Notes under the pieces: generated by a model
Database searches by the model: none
Told to the model about the DNA's origin: nothing
What the model saw: the letters and a program-made list of their open reading frames with translations, nothing else
Shown here: one piece after another, positions 1 to 8,859 of the stretch
How positions within the stretch are numbered: the stretch's first letter is position 1
Layout of the letters: every line of letters begins with the position of its first letter
Translations under genes and position numbers: made by a program
Assembly (NCBI GenBank): GCA_004151065.3
Contig: NWUY0300019458.1
Location: forward strand, 52,415-67,112
Length of the DNA: 14,698 bases
Direction: 5' to 3'
Source of the DNA: Larix sibirica
Lineage: Eukaryota; Streptophyta; Pinopsida; Pinales; Pinaceae

Positions 1-1255
1 TATCTTCCGAAGTTGCACAAAATCCAACAATTAGCTTCTCATGTCTGGTCATCATGCGAGGGAATGAATGTAAAAGCTGGAAAATCAATCCTAAAGATGG
101 TTTGGTTTGGATCATGTTCATGAAGGGCAGTCGTAGTAAGGCGAACCTCGTGGAGCTTCGCTACAATGATTTCAATCCCAAGTGGAGGTATTTGATGTTA
201 CTCATGATAGAAGTTGGTTTGGCGGTGACAAAGTGGAGGACGGTGGGGAATGATGCCCAAATCTCCCCTCACCTACTCATCATTTTGCAGTGATGCTTAT
301 CCTTAGGCCCTGGGCACATCTTAGTTATCCCAAGCATCAAAGTTGGCCTTGTTACTCCTTAACCAGTCTACATTATGTGAGGGTGGTGGAGTTGGTGTAC
401 CTTCACTCAATTGTGCAGTGGGTCTAGGATGGTGGGGGCTTTGTTGAACGCATTACCGGTGCTATGGCTAAATCGTGGTCGGGGAGGGATTTGGGAAGAA
501 GGGTAAGAGGATCCCATATGTCACGCGTGCAACACAAGGTGGCAAAGGTGAAACAAGTCTTCCACCAGGAGGTCTCTGAAGAGACTCAACGTTTCCTTGA
601 TTACGTGTAGGGTGACATTGAACCCAGTCAAGAATCTTAGGATGCTCGACAGAAGCAACAAGAGTGGGTGTCTTGGAAGGAGGATGCAGGCTCATTCTGC
701 ACTCGAGAAACAAAGGATGCCCAGACCATCTTGTTATATTGGCAAATGAAGACGTTGGTTGGTCGAGCGTTGATGGATTCCCATTGGGGCTGACCAGAAA
801 CCAGCAAGAGAGCTGAGACAATTGTTGAATGGAATTGTGATCAAATTTTAAAAAATCAATGGAAACCTAAATCAGGTCGCCAACACTATCAGGGAGCTTA
901 TCTCACAAATCAATGTTCTAGTGCAGTTTACTACAAGGAAAGTCTTCAATCTAAGAGAGTCAGAGCCCCAAGATGAGGTCCTACAGTCGAAAACTAAGGT
1001 GCAAATTGTAACTATATCTGATGATGTCCAGGTTGTCTTGGTCCAAGTTTTGATGTTTTGTTTTCATCTGAACGATAGTTGTTTTGTTTGTTCTATTGTT
1101 AGTGGTGCTGGTCAGTTTTTGGTGTTGTTAAATAGAGGTCTAAAACTTAACTTGGATGGCCAGCCTAGTTTCCCCTTGGGCAAGTTACCCGAGTGACTCT
1201 TGCTCTTCGTTTTGAACTACTATTGCATGATTTCTTTTTATGATAATACAATGTG
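1..1255. other. Unresolved region with broken open frames
   Basis: No gene is recognised here. One plus-strand frame runs from about 443 to 977 with only three internal stops (608, 638, 791), fewer than the roughly eight expected by chance, and an 82-codon frame lies at 54-293. A minus-strand frame is also open over 468-821, so the coding strand is not settled. The base composition is richer in G and C than most of the window. The region may be the edge of another decayed transposable element or of an old gene copy. I see no catalytic motif, zinc finger or repeat structure that would identify it. Confidence 0.3.
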
Positions 1256-1267
1256 TAAAAAATTAAA

Positions 1268-1284
1268 ATATATATATATATATA
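1268..1284. repeat. (AT)n dinucleotide microsatellite
   Basis: A run of alternating A and T of about 17 bases, followed by AT-rich sequence up to 1317. It lies just outside the 3' end of the large LINE. L1 endonucleases favour AT-rich targets, so it may have been part of the original target site. Confidence 0.8.
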
Positions 1285-1300
1285 ATTTTTATTTAAAAAT

Positions 1301-1317
1301 ATATATTATTATTTATT
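1301..1317. repeat. Left copy of a 17-bp target-site duplication
   Basis: The 17 bases atatattattatttatt recur exactly at 8860-8876. This copy directly precedes a short T-rich stretch (the minus-strand poly(A) tail) and the 3' end of the LINE; the other copy directly follows its 5' end. The length and placement are typical of L1 target-site duplications. The repeat is simple in composition, so chance is possible, but both copies fall exactly where the element boundaries are expected from its reading frames. Confidence 0.75.
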
Positions 1318-1634
1318 TATTTTTTTTAATAAGAAAAGAGCTTTGCTATTAAACTTTGGAGAGAATGTTGTTACAAAAAGTATATCATCATCAAGATCCT
1401 TGCCAATACGCAAGGAGATTAAAGAAATATACAGATTTTTCCTAAGATATCTGACTAAGACCCAAAATGCTAGAGTTATTAACCCGCATAGGTTGCATAT
1501 ATCTATACTTGACAAAATTTAAAGTACTACATAAGTACTTAGCATCTGGAGATTCAAACAAACTGAGAGATATTTATGTAGACTTGATCATGGTAAACAA
1601 AAAGTGGAGCACAAAAAAACTAGGAACGACTTGC
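1318..1634 (-). other. LINE 3' UTR and poly(A) tract
   Basis: On the minus strand this segment follows the stop at 1635-1637 and ends with a run of seven A (1321-1327 on the plus strand reads T), then three more bases and the 17-bp flanking repeat. The tail is short and interrupted, as in old L1 copies. A 68-codon open stretch at 1309-1515 runs into the poly(A) and flank and has no recognisable motif. LINE 3' UTRs normally hold the reverse transcriptase recognition region, but I cannot point to a specific structure. Confidence 0.6.
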
Positions 1635-2949
1635 CTATTTATCGTCTGTAGGAGCATCGTCCCTAATGATGATAGGAAAGTCTTTGGTATTGCCAGGAAC
1701 AGGAGCGACGGAATTGGAGACCTCTTCGTCCAGGTGTTTCGCCATAATTCTGATTCTGGTAACCATTAGACGGTTGATCTGCTTATGATCTTTCTCCATA
1801 ATACAACAATTGCCGGCAATTTTGTCTATGTCATCTCTGTTTTTAAGCATGGTCGTCGGAAGTCTGCGCATAATCTAGTTGAGAGTCATTGAGCGTTCAT
1901 AATGGTCCACATGCAGCTTGATATTTCTCGAGTTCTGGATCCAAGACACCAAAGGATTGAAGGGGGTACCCTGATACCGATCCTCATAGTTTCGGTGTTC
2001 GACCTGTTGGTTCTCTGTTTGATGGTCGCATACTTTCCTTTTTCCTTTACCGGAGGCTAGCTACTCCATACCTTGGGACGAGGTCTGTTGTACAGAGACT
2101 GCCTGCTCCACACCTTGAGACAAAGTCCGATGTATGAATTGAATACCAAGACGGCCAACAAGTTTGGTCAAGTTGTCATTAATGATATTTACCTCTTTCT
2201 GGAGCCCCTTGAGGATATTCTTTGCCAAAATATGGGGAGAATGCTCCTGGGTGTCTTACATGAGAATTTGCCCGAGAGTAATCTTACTAGTCTGGAACGC
2301 TACAAGGGTGCGGTCGAAAAGAGCAATTCTTCCTCTTGTGGATCCCGGGTCAAGTTCCTAGAAACCTAGCTCGTCCAGGGATGGAATTTTGTTGCGAGCA
2401 CAGTAACCAGTCCAAAGTTCCTCCTCTTTTTGTTCAATTATATTTCTGATGTCCCGAGGGACGACTGAAGAATAGGCTCGTGCAACCTCTGCAGCCTTCG
2501 ATTGATTTATCGTGATGGAGTAGTTCTTTGGACCTATTATAAGACTCGGCCTCGCCATCTTGAATTCTCCGTAATTGCAGCAGATGTTGCGAGGGTAAAC
2601 ACGATAGCAGATGTTGAGAGGGTAAACAAAATAGCCATCCGCCCATAATGTAAGGGATATATAGATATCACAACCAGTTTGATTTTCAAGGCAGCCTCCC
2701 ATTATCATGCTATGATAGTAAGTCGTCATACCTTTATTCTTTATGATGGCACTGTACATCCTCCCGATCTGGCATCTCCTGCTACATCCGATAACATCAG
2801 TTCCCATGAACGCATTAAGGAATGTGGTAACGTGCATTGATTTCTCTATCAGGTTCTATATGCTCTTCATGGACTTGGGTGGTTAAGTATGGTTGTCTGT
2901 ATCGTTTGACTTTTGTAACGATGTCTGAGATGACATTCTCTGTACCCAT
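1635..2949 (-). pseudogene. Third decayed reading frame (ORF3) of the LINE, function unknown
   Basis: Minus-strand frame of about 435 codons with an ATG at 2949-2947, 86 nt after the ORF2 stop. The first 35 or so codons lie in one frame; a frameshift between about 2875 and 2838 moves it to the frame that continues to the stop at 1635. The long part has only four internal stops (TAG 2358, TAA 2256, TAG 2061, TAG 1875) in about 400 codons, where roughly nineteen would be expected by chance. The N-terminal 190 codons are rich in Tyr, Ile and Cys and look mixed alpha/beta. The middle (about 2235-2145) and C-terminal part (about 1871-1720) look helical with spaced Leu/Ile, possibly coiled coil, and the tail is acidic (ends RDDAPTDDK). 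I do not recognise the family. Options are a captured host gene, a captured virus-like structural or movement gene, or a LINE-specific protein. Confidence 0.55.
2579..2632 (-). repeat. Two 27-bp tandem units inside ORF3
   Basis: Units 2579-2605 and 2606-2632 match at 24 of 27 bases. Because 27 is a multiple of three, the frame is kept. The encoded peptide repeats a Tyr-Pro-x-Asn-Ile-Cys pattern (YPLNICYRV followed by YPRNICCN). This looks like a local slippage duplication that happened while, or before, the frame was under selection, or a neutral one that happened to stay in frame. Confidence 0.8.
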
Positions 2950-3035
2950 GATTTTATTTGCCTTATGATTCGTGTCCAGTCACGCCAGCTACAGACTGCT
3001 CTAACAGGTGGTGAAAATCATCATGTCCTCCTTAG

Positions 3036-3566
3036 CTAGGCGATAAAAGGTGTAAAGCGAGGATCCTCCTCATTTTCGATACCCTTCTCATTAATGATTC
3101 TGGCTCTGAGCTGGGTCCCGAGTTTAGTCAGGTGGTCAGCCACCATGTTTGCATCTCGTCTGACGTGGAGAGGGATAGTAGTAGCAAAATTACCAACTAG
3201 TGTGGCCATGGTTTTGAGGTCATCCTCCAGGCGCTAGTAGTTTCCAAGGTTGTTGATAGTTGAACCATTGATGATTTTTTTCAAAATGTTGACCAGTATC
3301 TGCGAGCCCCCTTCCACCATTATCCATTTGAGCTTTTTCATTTTGGCAATCTTCAAGCCATGGACAAGAGCAACCAATTTTGTCGCGTTATTGCTGGCGA
3401 TACCAGTGTAGCCTGCAAAAATTCTAAGGATGTCTCCTTTGTTATCCCTAAAAAATCCTCCATAGCCATATTGCCTTGGATTGCCCTTGGAGGCTCCATA
3501 GAAATTGAGCTTAACAAAATTGTTAATGGGAGGGTGCCAGAGATTAGGGATTTTGATGGCAGGCAT
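3036..3566 (-). other. Archaea-like RNase H domain of ORF2 (catalytic residues lost)
   Basis: The fold is recognised from KLNFYGASKGNPR, GYGGFFRD, a NNATKLVALVHGL helix, the VEGGSQ strand and HVRRDANMVADHL. Plant L1 elements carry this archaea-like RNase H to remove RNA from the cDNA hybrid. Three of the four carboxylates are replaced: Asp to Tyr at 3498-3500, Glu to Lys at 3378-3380 and Asp to Gly at 3306-3308. The last Asp (3135-3137) remains. One internal TAG lies at 3234; the frame closes at 3036, with an acidic C-terminal tail after the last motif. Confidence 0.88.
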
Positions 3567-3899
3567 GAGAGTGTTGGGGATAGAAGTCTGGTTATGAAGA
3601 TTGAGCCCCCAAGCATTCAGAATTGTGGCTTCATCTCCCTCGGGCTACATATCCGGGTTTGACCACGACTGAATAAGGATGGCTTCAATAATGCTTGTCT
3701 GTATTCAGCCCCAAATTTCCTCGGTAGTCATGGATGTTGCTTTGAATACACACATGTTCCATTCTTTCCATGTTTCCCACAACAGAAAGGAGGGGAAGAG
3801 GTTCCATATTCTCTCTAGCAAGGGGTTGTTGAAATGAAAGAGCTTCCATTTTAGGAGCAAGTTGTTGATATTAGTGCGGTCTCTTTGTGTAGTTCGAAA

Positions 3900-4120
3900 T
3901 ATGGTTGCACCCCTATCCCACATATCGTTGGTAAAGGAACATGAGTTAAAGAGGTGTTAAATGCTTTCTTCCTCCTATTTACAGAGATGACAGTAGGTGG
4001 GGCCAATAAAGCCCTTTTTTACCAAGTTATCTCAGGTTTTAAGGTTTTCTTTTTAACCATAAGCCAGAGAAAAGTAGCTACTTTGGGCTAGAGATTTCCT
4101 TTCCAGATAGCTTTCTAGAT
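3900..4120 (-). other. zf-RVT zinc-binding region of ORF2
   Basis: After RT and thumb, the sequence shows the LINE pattern IWKGNL-stop-PKVATFLWL, then a frameshift near 4040, DNLVKKGF, a C-x2-C pair (YCHLC) and HLFNSC before MWDRG. These are the Cys, Cys, His and Cys of the zf-RVT family that lies between RT and RNase H in plant LINEs. Stops fall at 4115, 4088, 3975 and 3957. All four presumed zinc ligands survive despite the damage. Confidence 0.8.
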
Positions 4121-4975
4121 AGGATTGTCCGGAAGGAGATCATGCTCAGCCTGTATGTGGTATCCCTCCTTTACAGTAAAGCGACCTTTCGGGGTATGTC
4201 CCCATCTAAGTTTTTCATTTTTGTTCTTGATTTTAATTTTTTTGTTGCTTATTTCTTCATATACAATGTTGCCAATGTCATCTTGAGGTTGAATGGACCA
4301 TTGTTCTGGGAGCTTCCAGGTTCGCCATTCATGCTGCTCCTCTCTGTCTCTCCAGTATCGATAGACTTTGGTTATCCTACATTGTTCCATGGCCTCTTTT
4401 AGATAAGGATCTCTTAGAATATTTTGGATTTTGGGAGCTTGTTGCCAAGAGTCCTCCCAGAAGAGAGCACTTTTGCCATTTTTAACTTCCCAAAAACTAT
4501 GGTTTTGAATCAGTTTACAGTTAGTCCGGGCTAGCTTCCAAACGATCGATCCGTTCATCTCTTCATTAAAACGAATTAAATCCTGTTGATTCCAATTGGG
4601 GATGTATTTGGCTTGCCAGAGAAGTGCCCATGGTTCCTTGTTATGAGTGATCCACTTCCACCAGAGTTTTGATCCCAGCACCTGATTTAATAACTCGGGG
4701 TCTCGGAGAGCCAGTCCCCCTTTTAGTTTGGGTTAACATGCGTCCTCCCATTTTACAAGAGCCCATTTCTTGTGGTGCTCATTACTTCCCCAAAGAAATT
4801 TTCTTTGAAGGTTTCAAATTCTTTTGATTATACTCTTGGGGGCAACCAGGACAGAGAACATATAAAGGGGCATGGCCTTGAGCACAGACTTGACAAGAGT
4901 AAGACGATTGGCAAGATTTAGGGAGCGGAAGGTCCAACTAGTGAGGCAGTTATTGAGAAGAGTGAGTAGATCTTC

Positions 4976-6223
4976 CTAGTTAGCTTGATGGAGAGGTTTG
5001 TCCATGAGTGGGGCACCCAGATATTTGGAGTGGAGATTATGTATCGACAGACCAAGACATAACGAGATTCTTCTTTGTATAAGACAGTTGGTATTAAAGA
5101 AGAAAAGTTGGGATTTATCCAAGCAAGCTCCTGAGGCCTTCTCAAAGGATTTTAAAATGGTTTTAAAGCATTTGGCCTCTTCATAGGAGGAGTGGCCCAT
5201 TAGCAGAGTGTCATTGACAAACTGTTGGTGAGAACAATTCGATGCATCTCTGTGGAGATTGATACCCTTAAGATTTCCTTTCTGGATTTCAACCTTTATG
5301 GCTCTCTGCAACCCCTCCGTCATTAGGATATAAATGAAAGGGGAAAGAGGATATCCTTGTCCGATACCTCTAGAGGGGTGGAAAGGCTCGGTCGGTGCCC
5401 CATTGACCAGGATGGAGAAAAACGCAGACGATAGAAGAGCGAGGATCCAGTCAATTAAATCCTGACGAAAGTCATTGGCCTGCAATACGTTAGAAATATA
5501 ATTCCACTTAAGCCGATCGAAGGCTTTGGACATATCTAACTTGATTATCATGCCAAATTTTTTGGTGACTTTGAGAGAGTGTATAACTTCATGAGCTAGA
5601 ATGACAGCATCCAGAATTTGTATGCCTTCAACATAACCAAATTGCTCCAAGCAAATGAGTAGAGGGAGGACTGGTTTGAGGAGATTGGCAATAAGTTTGG
5701 TAATGATTTTGTAGATTACATTGCATAAAGCTATAGGTCTAAATTTGTCAGGAGTAGTAGGATTGATCCCTTTAGGGATGAGAGTGAGAAAGGTGGTGTT
5801 AAAAGCAGAGAGGATGCCTTTTGTGCGACGAGAATATTCCACAATATCCAGGACCTCATCCATTATGATATCCCAGCATTCATGGCAAAAATCAGTGGTG
5901 AATCCATCTGGTCCAGGGGATTTTACCCTTTTCATGTTGGATATGGTTGTTTCCACCTCTTGCATGCTTATCTGCCTCATTAGACCCTCATTCTGGTCGT
6001 TATTAAGGAGACATGAAATGTTTTTGGTAATATCTCTGATGGCTTGCCTTCTGTCAATCTGGGGTTCATGCAAGAGATCTTTGAAGGAGGAGTTGAGTTC
6101 CGATGCAATTTCCTCCTGCTCATAAATAGGGCTTCCATTGTTGGCTTTTAGCATAGTAATTTTATTGTGTTGTCGGCGTTTAAGCATAGAGTTATGGAAG
6201 AATTTGGTATTTCGTTCGCCCTA
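4976..6223 (-). other. Reverse transcriptase domain of ORF2 (inactive)
   Basis: RVT_1-type domain. The region opens after a TAG at 6221 with GERNTKFFH, the usual lead-in to LINE reverse transcriptases. Motifs in order are KSPGPDGF (fingers), TLIPKG, FRPIALCNVIYKI, IIKLDMSKAFDRLKW with the first catalytic Asp, GIGQGYPLSPF and QFVNDTLLM. The last is the usual FADD box with Ala to Val and the first Asp to Asn (codon 5213-5215), which removes a catalytic metal ligand. GQGYP is the usual RQGDP with Arg to Gly and Asp to Tyr (5351-5353). About 400 codons are uninterrupted, the best-preserved stretch of the element; a TAG at 4976 ends it. Confidence 0.93.
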
Positions 6224-6599
6224 TTTTAACCAATTTATTCTTGATTTTTGCTTCCATAGAATCTCTTCTTGTTTGAGTCTTTCATTCAGATGGTAGTTAA
6301 GGAGAGATTCTTCCTGAGCCTTGGCATCCGAATACTCAGAAAGTATGATATCCTGCTGAAGATGAGACATTTTTTCCTCAATTTTCCACTTTTCTTCAAA
6401 GATGTTGCCAAAGGTGGTTTTGTTCTAGTCTTTGATTTTTTGTTTTAGATTTTTAAGTTTCTGTTGGAATTCGTACATGAGGGAGTCATTCTTGATAGAA
6501 GCTTCATTCCACTAGCTTCTAATATTATCTTTGAAGTCAGGATTTGTAAGCTGGAATTTCTCAAAGCGGAAAGGCTTGTTGTGATAAGCCCTATATCTT

Positions 6600-7307
6600 G
6601 AACTTTGGAGACAGATAGGCCAGTGGTCTGAGCCATTTGCCGGAAGGATGGTAGCGGTCCAATTGTCGCCTTAAGTATGCAGATCATTGGATAAGAGAAA
6701 ACGATCTAGTCGTGAGGCAATTTGGCATTGATTGCCTCTTCTATTGTTCCAGGTGTGGATGCCATTAGTTGTTTCCATATCGATCATCCAGGTGCTTTTC
6801 AATAAAGGTGTTAAAGGTTGCACTATCGTTATCCAGTTTTCTGACACCTCCTTCCTTTTCCTGAAGATTAATAATCATATTGAAATCTCCTCCCAGGATC
6901 CAGTCCTCGTTCTAATGGGAGTCTCAAATCCATTGGAGATGGTTTGGAATTTCAATCTTATGATTCAAGATTTGTGGACCATAGATGTTGGTAATGAACC
7001 CTCGCTTGTTGGTGTCGATGAGGTGATATGAAGCAAATAGGGTTCTGGAGGTAGCTTCAAAATTATTTAAGTAGATGTCATTAGGATTCCACAAGATTGC
7101 GAGACCCCCTGATGCTCTCATGGCGTCAACATCCATAAAAGCAGAGATTTTCCAAAAAAATTGAGCTATTTTTTCCATAGTGTGGGTAGAACACTTGGTT
7201 TTCTGTATCAGGACTATATTGGGCTTTTCCATTGCAATCTTGTTTTTGAGTAGTCGATGTTTTGAGGAACCATTCAACCCTCTGATATTCCAAGAGATTA
7301 TCTTCAT
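6600..7307 (-). other. Endonuclease domain of ORF2 (inactive)
   Basis: This is an apurinic-endonuclease-like domain of the exonuclease/endonuclease/phosphatase fold. Visible motifs are SWNIRGLN at residues 5-12, ASGGLAILWNP, NIYGPQ, WILGGDFN (after two stops at 6924 and 6912), a TWNNRRGNQ segment and SDHWPI near 6618. The usual QETK motif reads QKTK, so the metal-binding Glu at residue 36 is Lys. A frameshift near 6797 separates GGDFN from the later motifs. The active Asn, Asp and SDH residues remain. Confidence 0.88.
7304..7307 (-). promoter_or_regulatory. ORF1 stop/ORF2 start overlap (ATGA)
   Basis: The ORF1 stop TGA (7304-7306) and the ORF2 start ATG (7305-7307) share bases in the four-base string ATGA on the minus strand. 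This arrangement suggests that ORF2 was made by termination and re-initiation of the ribosomes leaving ORF1. The coupling mechanism is inferred; the overlap itself is plain in the sequence. Confidence 0.75.
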
Positions 7308-8747
7308 TTCTGAGATGAGGCTAGAGCGGAAAAGAACTTCGTTAACTGATTATATTGACCGGAGTCGAGCATCAAATTGCCTAACTCATCCAATCTTTGT
7401 CTATTGGTTCTTCGTCCTTTCTTTTTATCCTCTTGATGTTGTCGTTTGAGTTCCTTTTTTCCAATGGTTTTTATTCCGAGAACAGAATCCTTTGATGTTC
7501 CTTTAGGACTCTTATTGTGGTATGTTCTAGCTTTGATGACAACTTTTCTAAAGAGCTCGAGTTGAGGTTTCAAGATAGGAGTTTTATGCTTACATGCTTC
7601 CTCTATTTCCTTCAAATTTAGACCTTTGAGTTCTGAATCATCCATTTCCTCTTGGAGGTCTTGCATATCTGCATTTGTGTTAAGAGTTCAGTTGTTTCTG
7701 TCTGAGCAGGATTGGTGTCCAAGGCAGGGTTTGAAGTAAGCATTTCCTCCGGAGCATTAGCGAGAGTTTCAAACTGATTCCCAGTACTCGTTGCATTATT
7801 TGTAGGAGGTGGTATTAGTCTCTTGTAGCTTCTTCTTTTGTTTGGAACTTTAGTAAAACCCTCTTGATCCTTAATTTTAGAGGAATCTTGTTTCGAAGTT
7901 GTTGTATTCAAAGGGCATTCCCTAAACAGATGTATGTGTTCATAGTATTTCTTGCAACATAACAGTATGTGTTCATAATCCATGGTTTGAGTCCATTATA
8001 TGTCTTGATAGTCGAGACAAATTGCCTCCGGGAGAGATTGAGAGATGTTCATATAAGCACATATTCTGGCAAAAGAAGTATATTTCCCATTTAAGGTGGT
8101 TTCAAATATTTTAACAAATCTTCCTAGGGTATTGCTTATACCTTCTAGAGTGGTAAGGTCCCAATATTCATGCGAGAGAGAGAAGAGACGGATCCAAACT
8201 GGAGCTTCTTTGAAATCTTCTTTCTCTGGGCTAAAATTCCTTATAGGGTGTCATATAAAGGCCGATTGTGTTAAAGAAGTAGGGTCCACCTTCAAAAGCT
8301 GATATATAGTCTTCAGGATGATTGAAGATGACAATAAAAAACCCTTTGGAGCCAAGCTTGAGATCATAATGGCCCTTAGGGTTCCATTTATGCTTGATCC
8401 ATCCCATGAGAACTCATTCAGATGGCCATATCCCCATAAACTTGCAGATGATTGCATGATCATGCATAAACTGAATATTTTCAGAAACCTTGGGGGAAGT
8501 TATTGCATACCTTCGTATTATGGTTGCTTTTGGGATACACTTGCTTGCTCCTTTTGGGTTTTGGCTTTCATCAGATTCCAGACCTCCTGCCGTGCCCAAC
8601 AATTCTAGCGGATTCTTGCTGTTGGAGACCTTTGGCTCTGCAGAGCCCTTTCCCTTCTTAGCTTCACATGGAGGCGTGGATTGGTCCCCCGAGTTTGGTG
8701 TCTTCGCATTAGGTTGAGGAGTTTTCCCGCCCTCATGGCGAGGCCAT
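7304..8747 (-). pseudogene. Decayed LINE ORF1: DUF4283-like and zinc-knuckle RNA-binding protein
   Basis: About 480 codons. The likely start is ATG at 8747-8745 (MAS), the first ATG of the element in good context, but an apparent extra base near 8735 shifts the frame. A basic, Pro/Ser/Lys-rich N-terminus precedes a DUF4283-like domain (about 8450-8030) with FMGIWPS, LMGWIKHKW, GSKGFF, APVWIRLFSL and NTLGRFVKI. A CCHC knuckle follows at 7960-7915, where the second Cys is Tyr (CKKYYEHIHLFREC). The C-terminal part is charged and Lys-rich (EDKKKGRRTNRQ). Other damage: TGA 8414, a two-base loss near 8238, TAA 7996 and a frameshift near 7683. Such proteins coat LINE RNA and chaperone reverse transcription. 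Confidence 0.88.
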
Positions 8748-8859
8748 CGAGAGAGGCTCACTCTAGTTCTGTACAACACCTCCGTACTCTTCAAAAGAAG
8801 CCTAATCGACCCTGGTGCTCGATATATTTTTAGCGACGCCGATAATTTATCCTTTCTTA
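8748..8859 (-). promoter_or_regulatory. LINE 5' UTR, probable internal promoter region
   Basis: This stretch of about 112 nt lies between the 17-bp flanking repeat and the first ATG. LINE promoters are normally inside the 5' UTR and TATA-less, so this is where one would sit. I see no specific promoter motif. It includes a G/C-richer part near the start codon. The function is inferred from position alone. Confidence 0.4.

Larger units (their letters stand above)
3036..7307 (-). pseudogene. Decayed LINE ORF2 (endonuclease, RT, zf-RVT, RNase H)
   Basis: ORF2 begins with ATG at 7307-7305 (MKIISWNIRGLN, the standard opening of L1 endonucleases) and ends with TAG at 3036-3038, about 1,424 codons. 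It would nick target DNA, copy the element RNA and degrade the RNA strand. The frame contains 16 internal stops (6924, 6912, 6671, 6512, 6425, 6221, 4976, 4814, 4733, 4115, 4088, 3975, 3957, 3705, 3645, 3234) and two frameshifts, near 6797 (an apparent extra base) and near 4040. Domain order is endonuclease (7307 to about 6600), linker with long helices (6590-6230), reverse transcriptase (about 6190-4980), thumb/connection (4975-4120), zf-RVT (about 4110-3900) and RNase H (3566-3036). Length and order fit plant L1 elements. The start overlaps the ORF1 stop. Confidence 0.93.
1318..8859 (-). mobile_element. Full-length, inactive plant L1-type LINE with three reading frames
   Basis: This is a non-LTR retrotransposon of about 7.5 kb read on the minus strand. 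In order it has a roughly 110-nt 5' UTR, ORF1 with a DUF4283-like domain and a CCHC zinc knuckle, ORF2 with endonuclease, reverse transcriptase, a zf-RVT zinc-binding region and RNase H, then a third unidentified frame, a 3' UTR of about 315 nt and a short A-rich tail. No LTRs are seen, and an exact 17-bp repeat flanks it. Plant L1 elements with an archaea-like RNase H are an established group; the extra frame after RNase H is not something I know in them. Many stops, five or more frameshifts and lost catalytic residues show that it has been inactive for a long time. Confidence 0.9.

Noticed and set aside
468-821. 117-codon minus-strand open frame
   Set aside because: It has no recognisable motif and overlaps an equally plausible plus-strand frame. 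I kept the region as unresolved instead of calling a gene.
1268-1320. AT-rich stretch as a MITE or an origin
   Set aside because: No terminal inverted repeats or other structure. It is explained by a microsatellite, the target-site duplication and the poly(A) tail of the LINE.
2073-2369. 98-codon plus-strand frame
   Set aside because: It is antisense to ORF3. The minus strand is preferred because it is co-oriented with the LINE and open over a much longer distance.
2434-2646. 70-codon minus-strand frame overlapping ORF3
   Set aside because: It is a shifted shadow of the longer ORF3 frame and is partly made of the 27-bp repeat.
3353-3616. 87-codon minus-strand frame
   Set aside because: It is out of frame with the RNase H motifs, which sit in the overlapping frame.
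5721-6125. 134-codon plus-strand open frame
   Set aside because: It is antisense to the well-identified reverse transcriptase and shows no motif of its own.
6445-6687. 80-codon minus-strand frame in the endonuclease/linker area
   Set aside because: The neighbouring frame carries SDHWPI and the linker motifs expected of ORF2, so this frame is a shadow.
1318-8859. LTR retrotransposon or endogenous pararetrovirus in place of a LINE
   Set aside because: There are no long terminal repeats, no protease or integrase, and the endonuclease plus LINE-type RT and zf-RVT order is specific to non-LTR elements.
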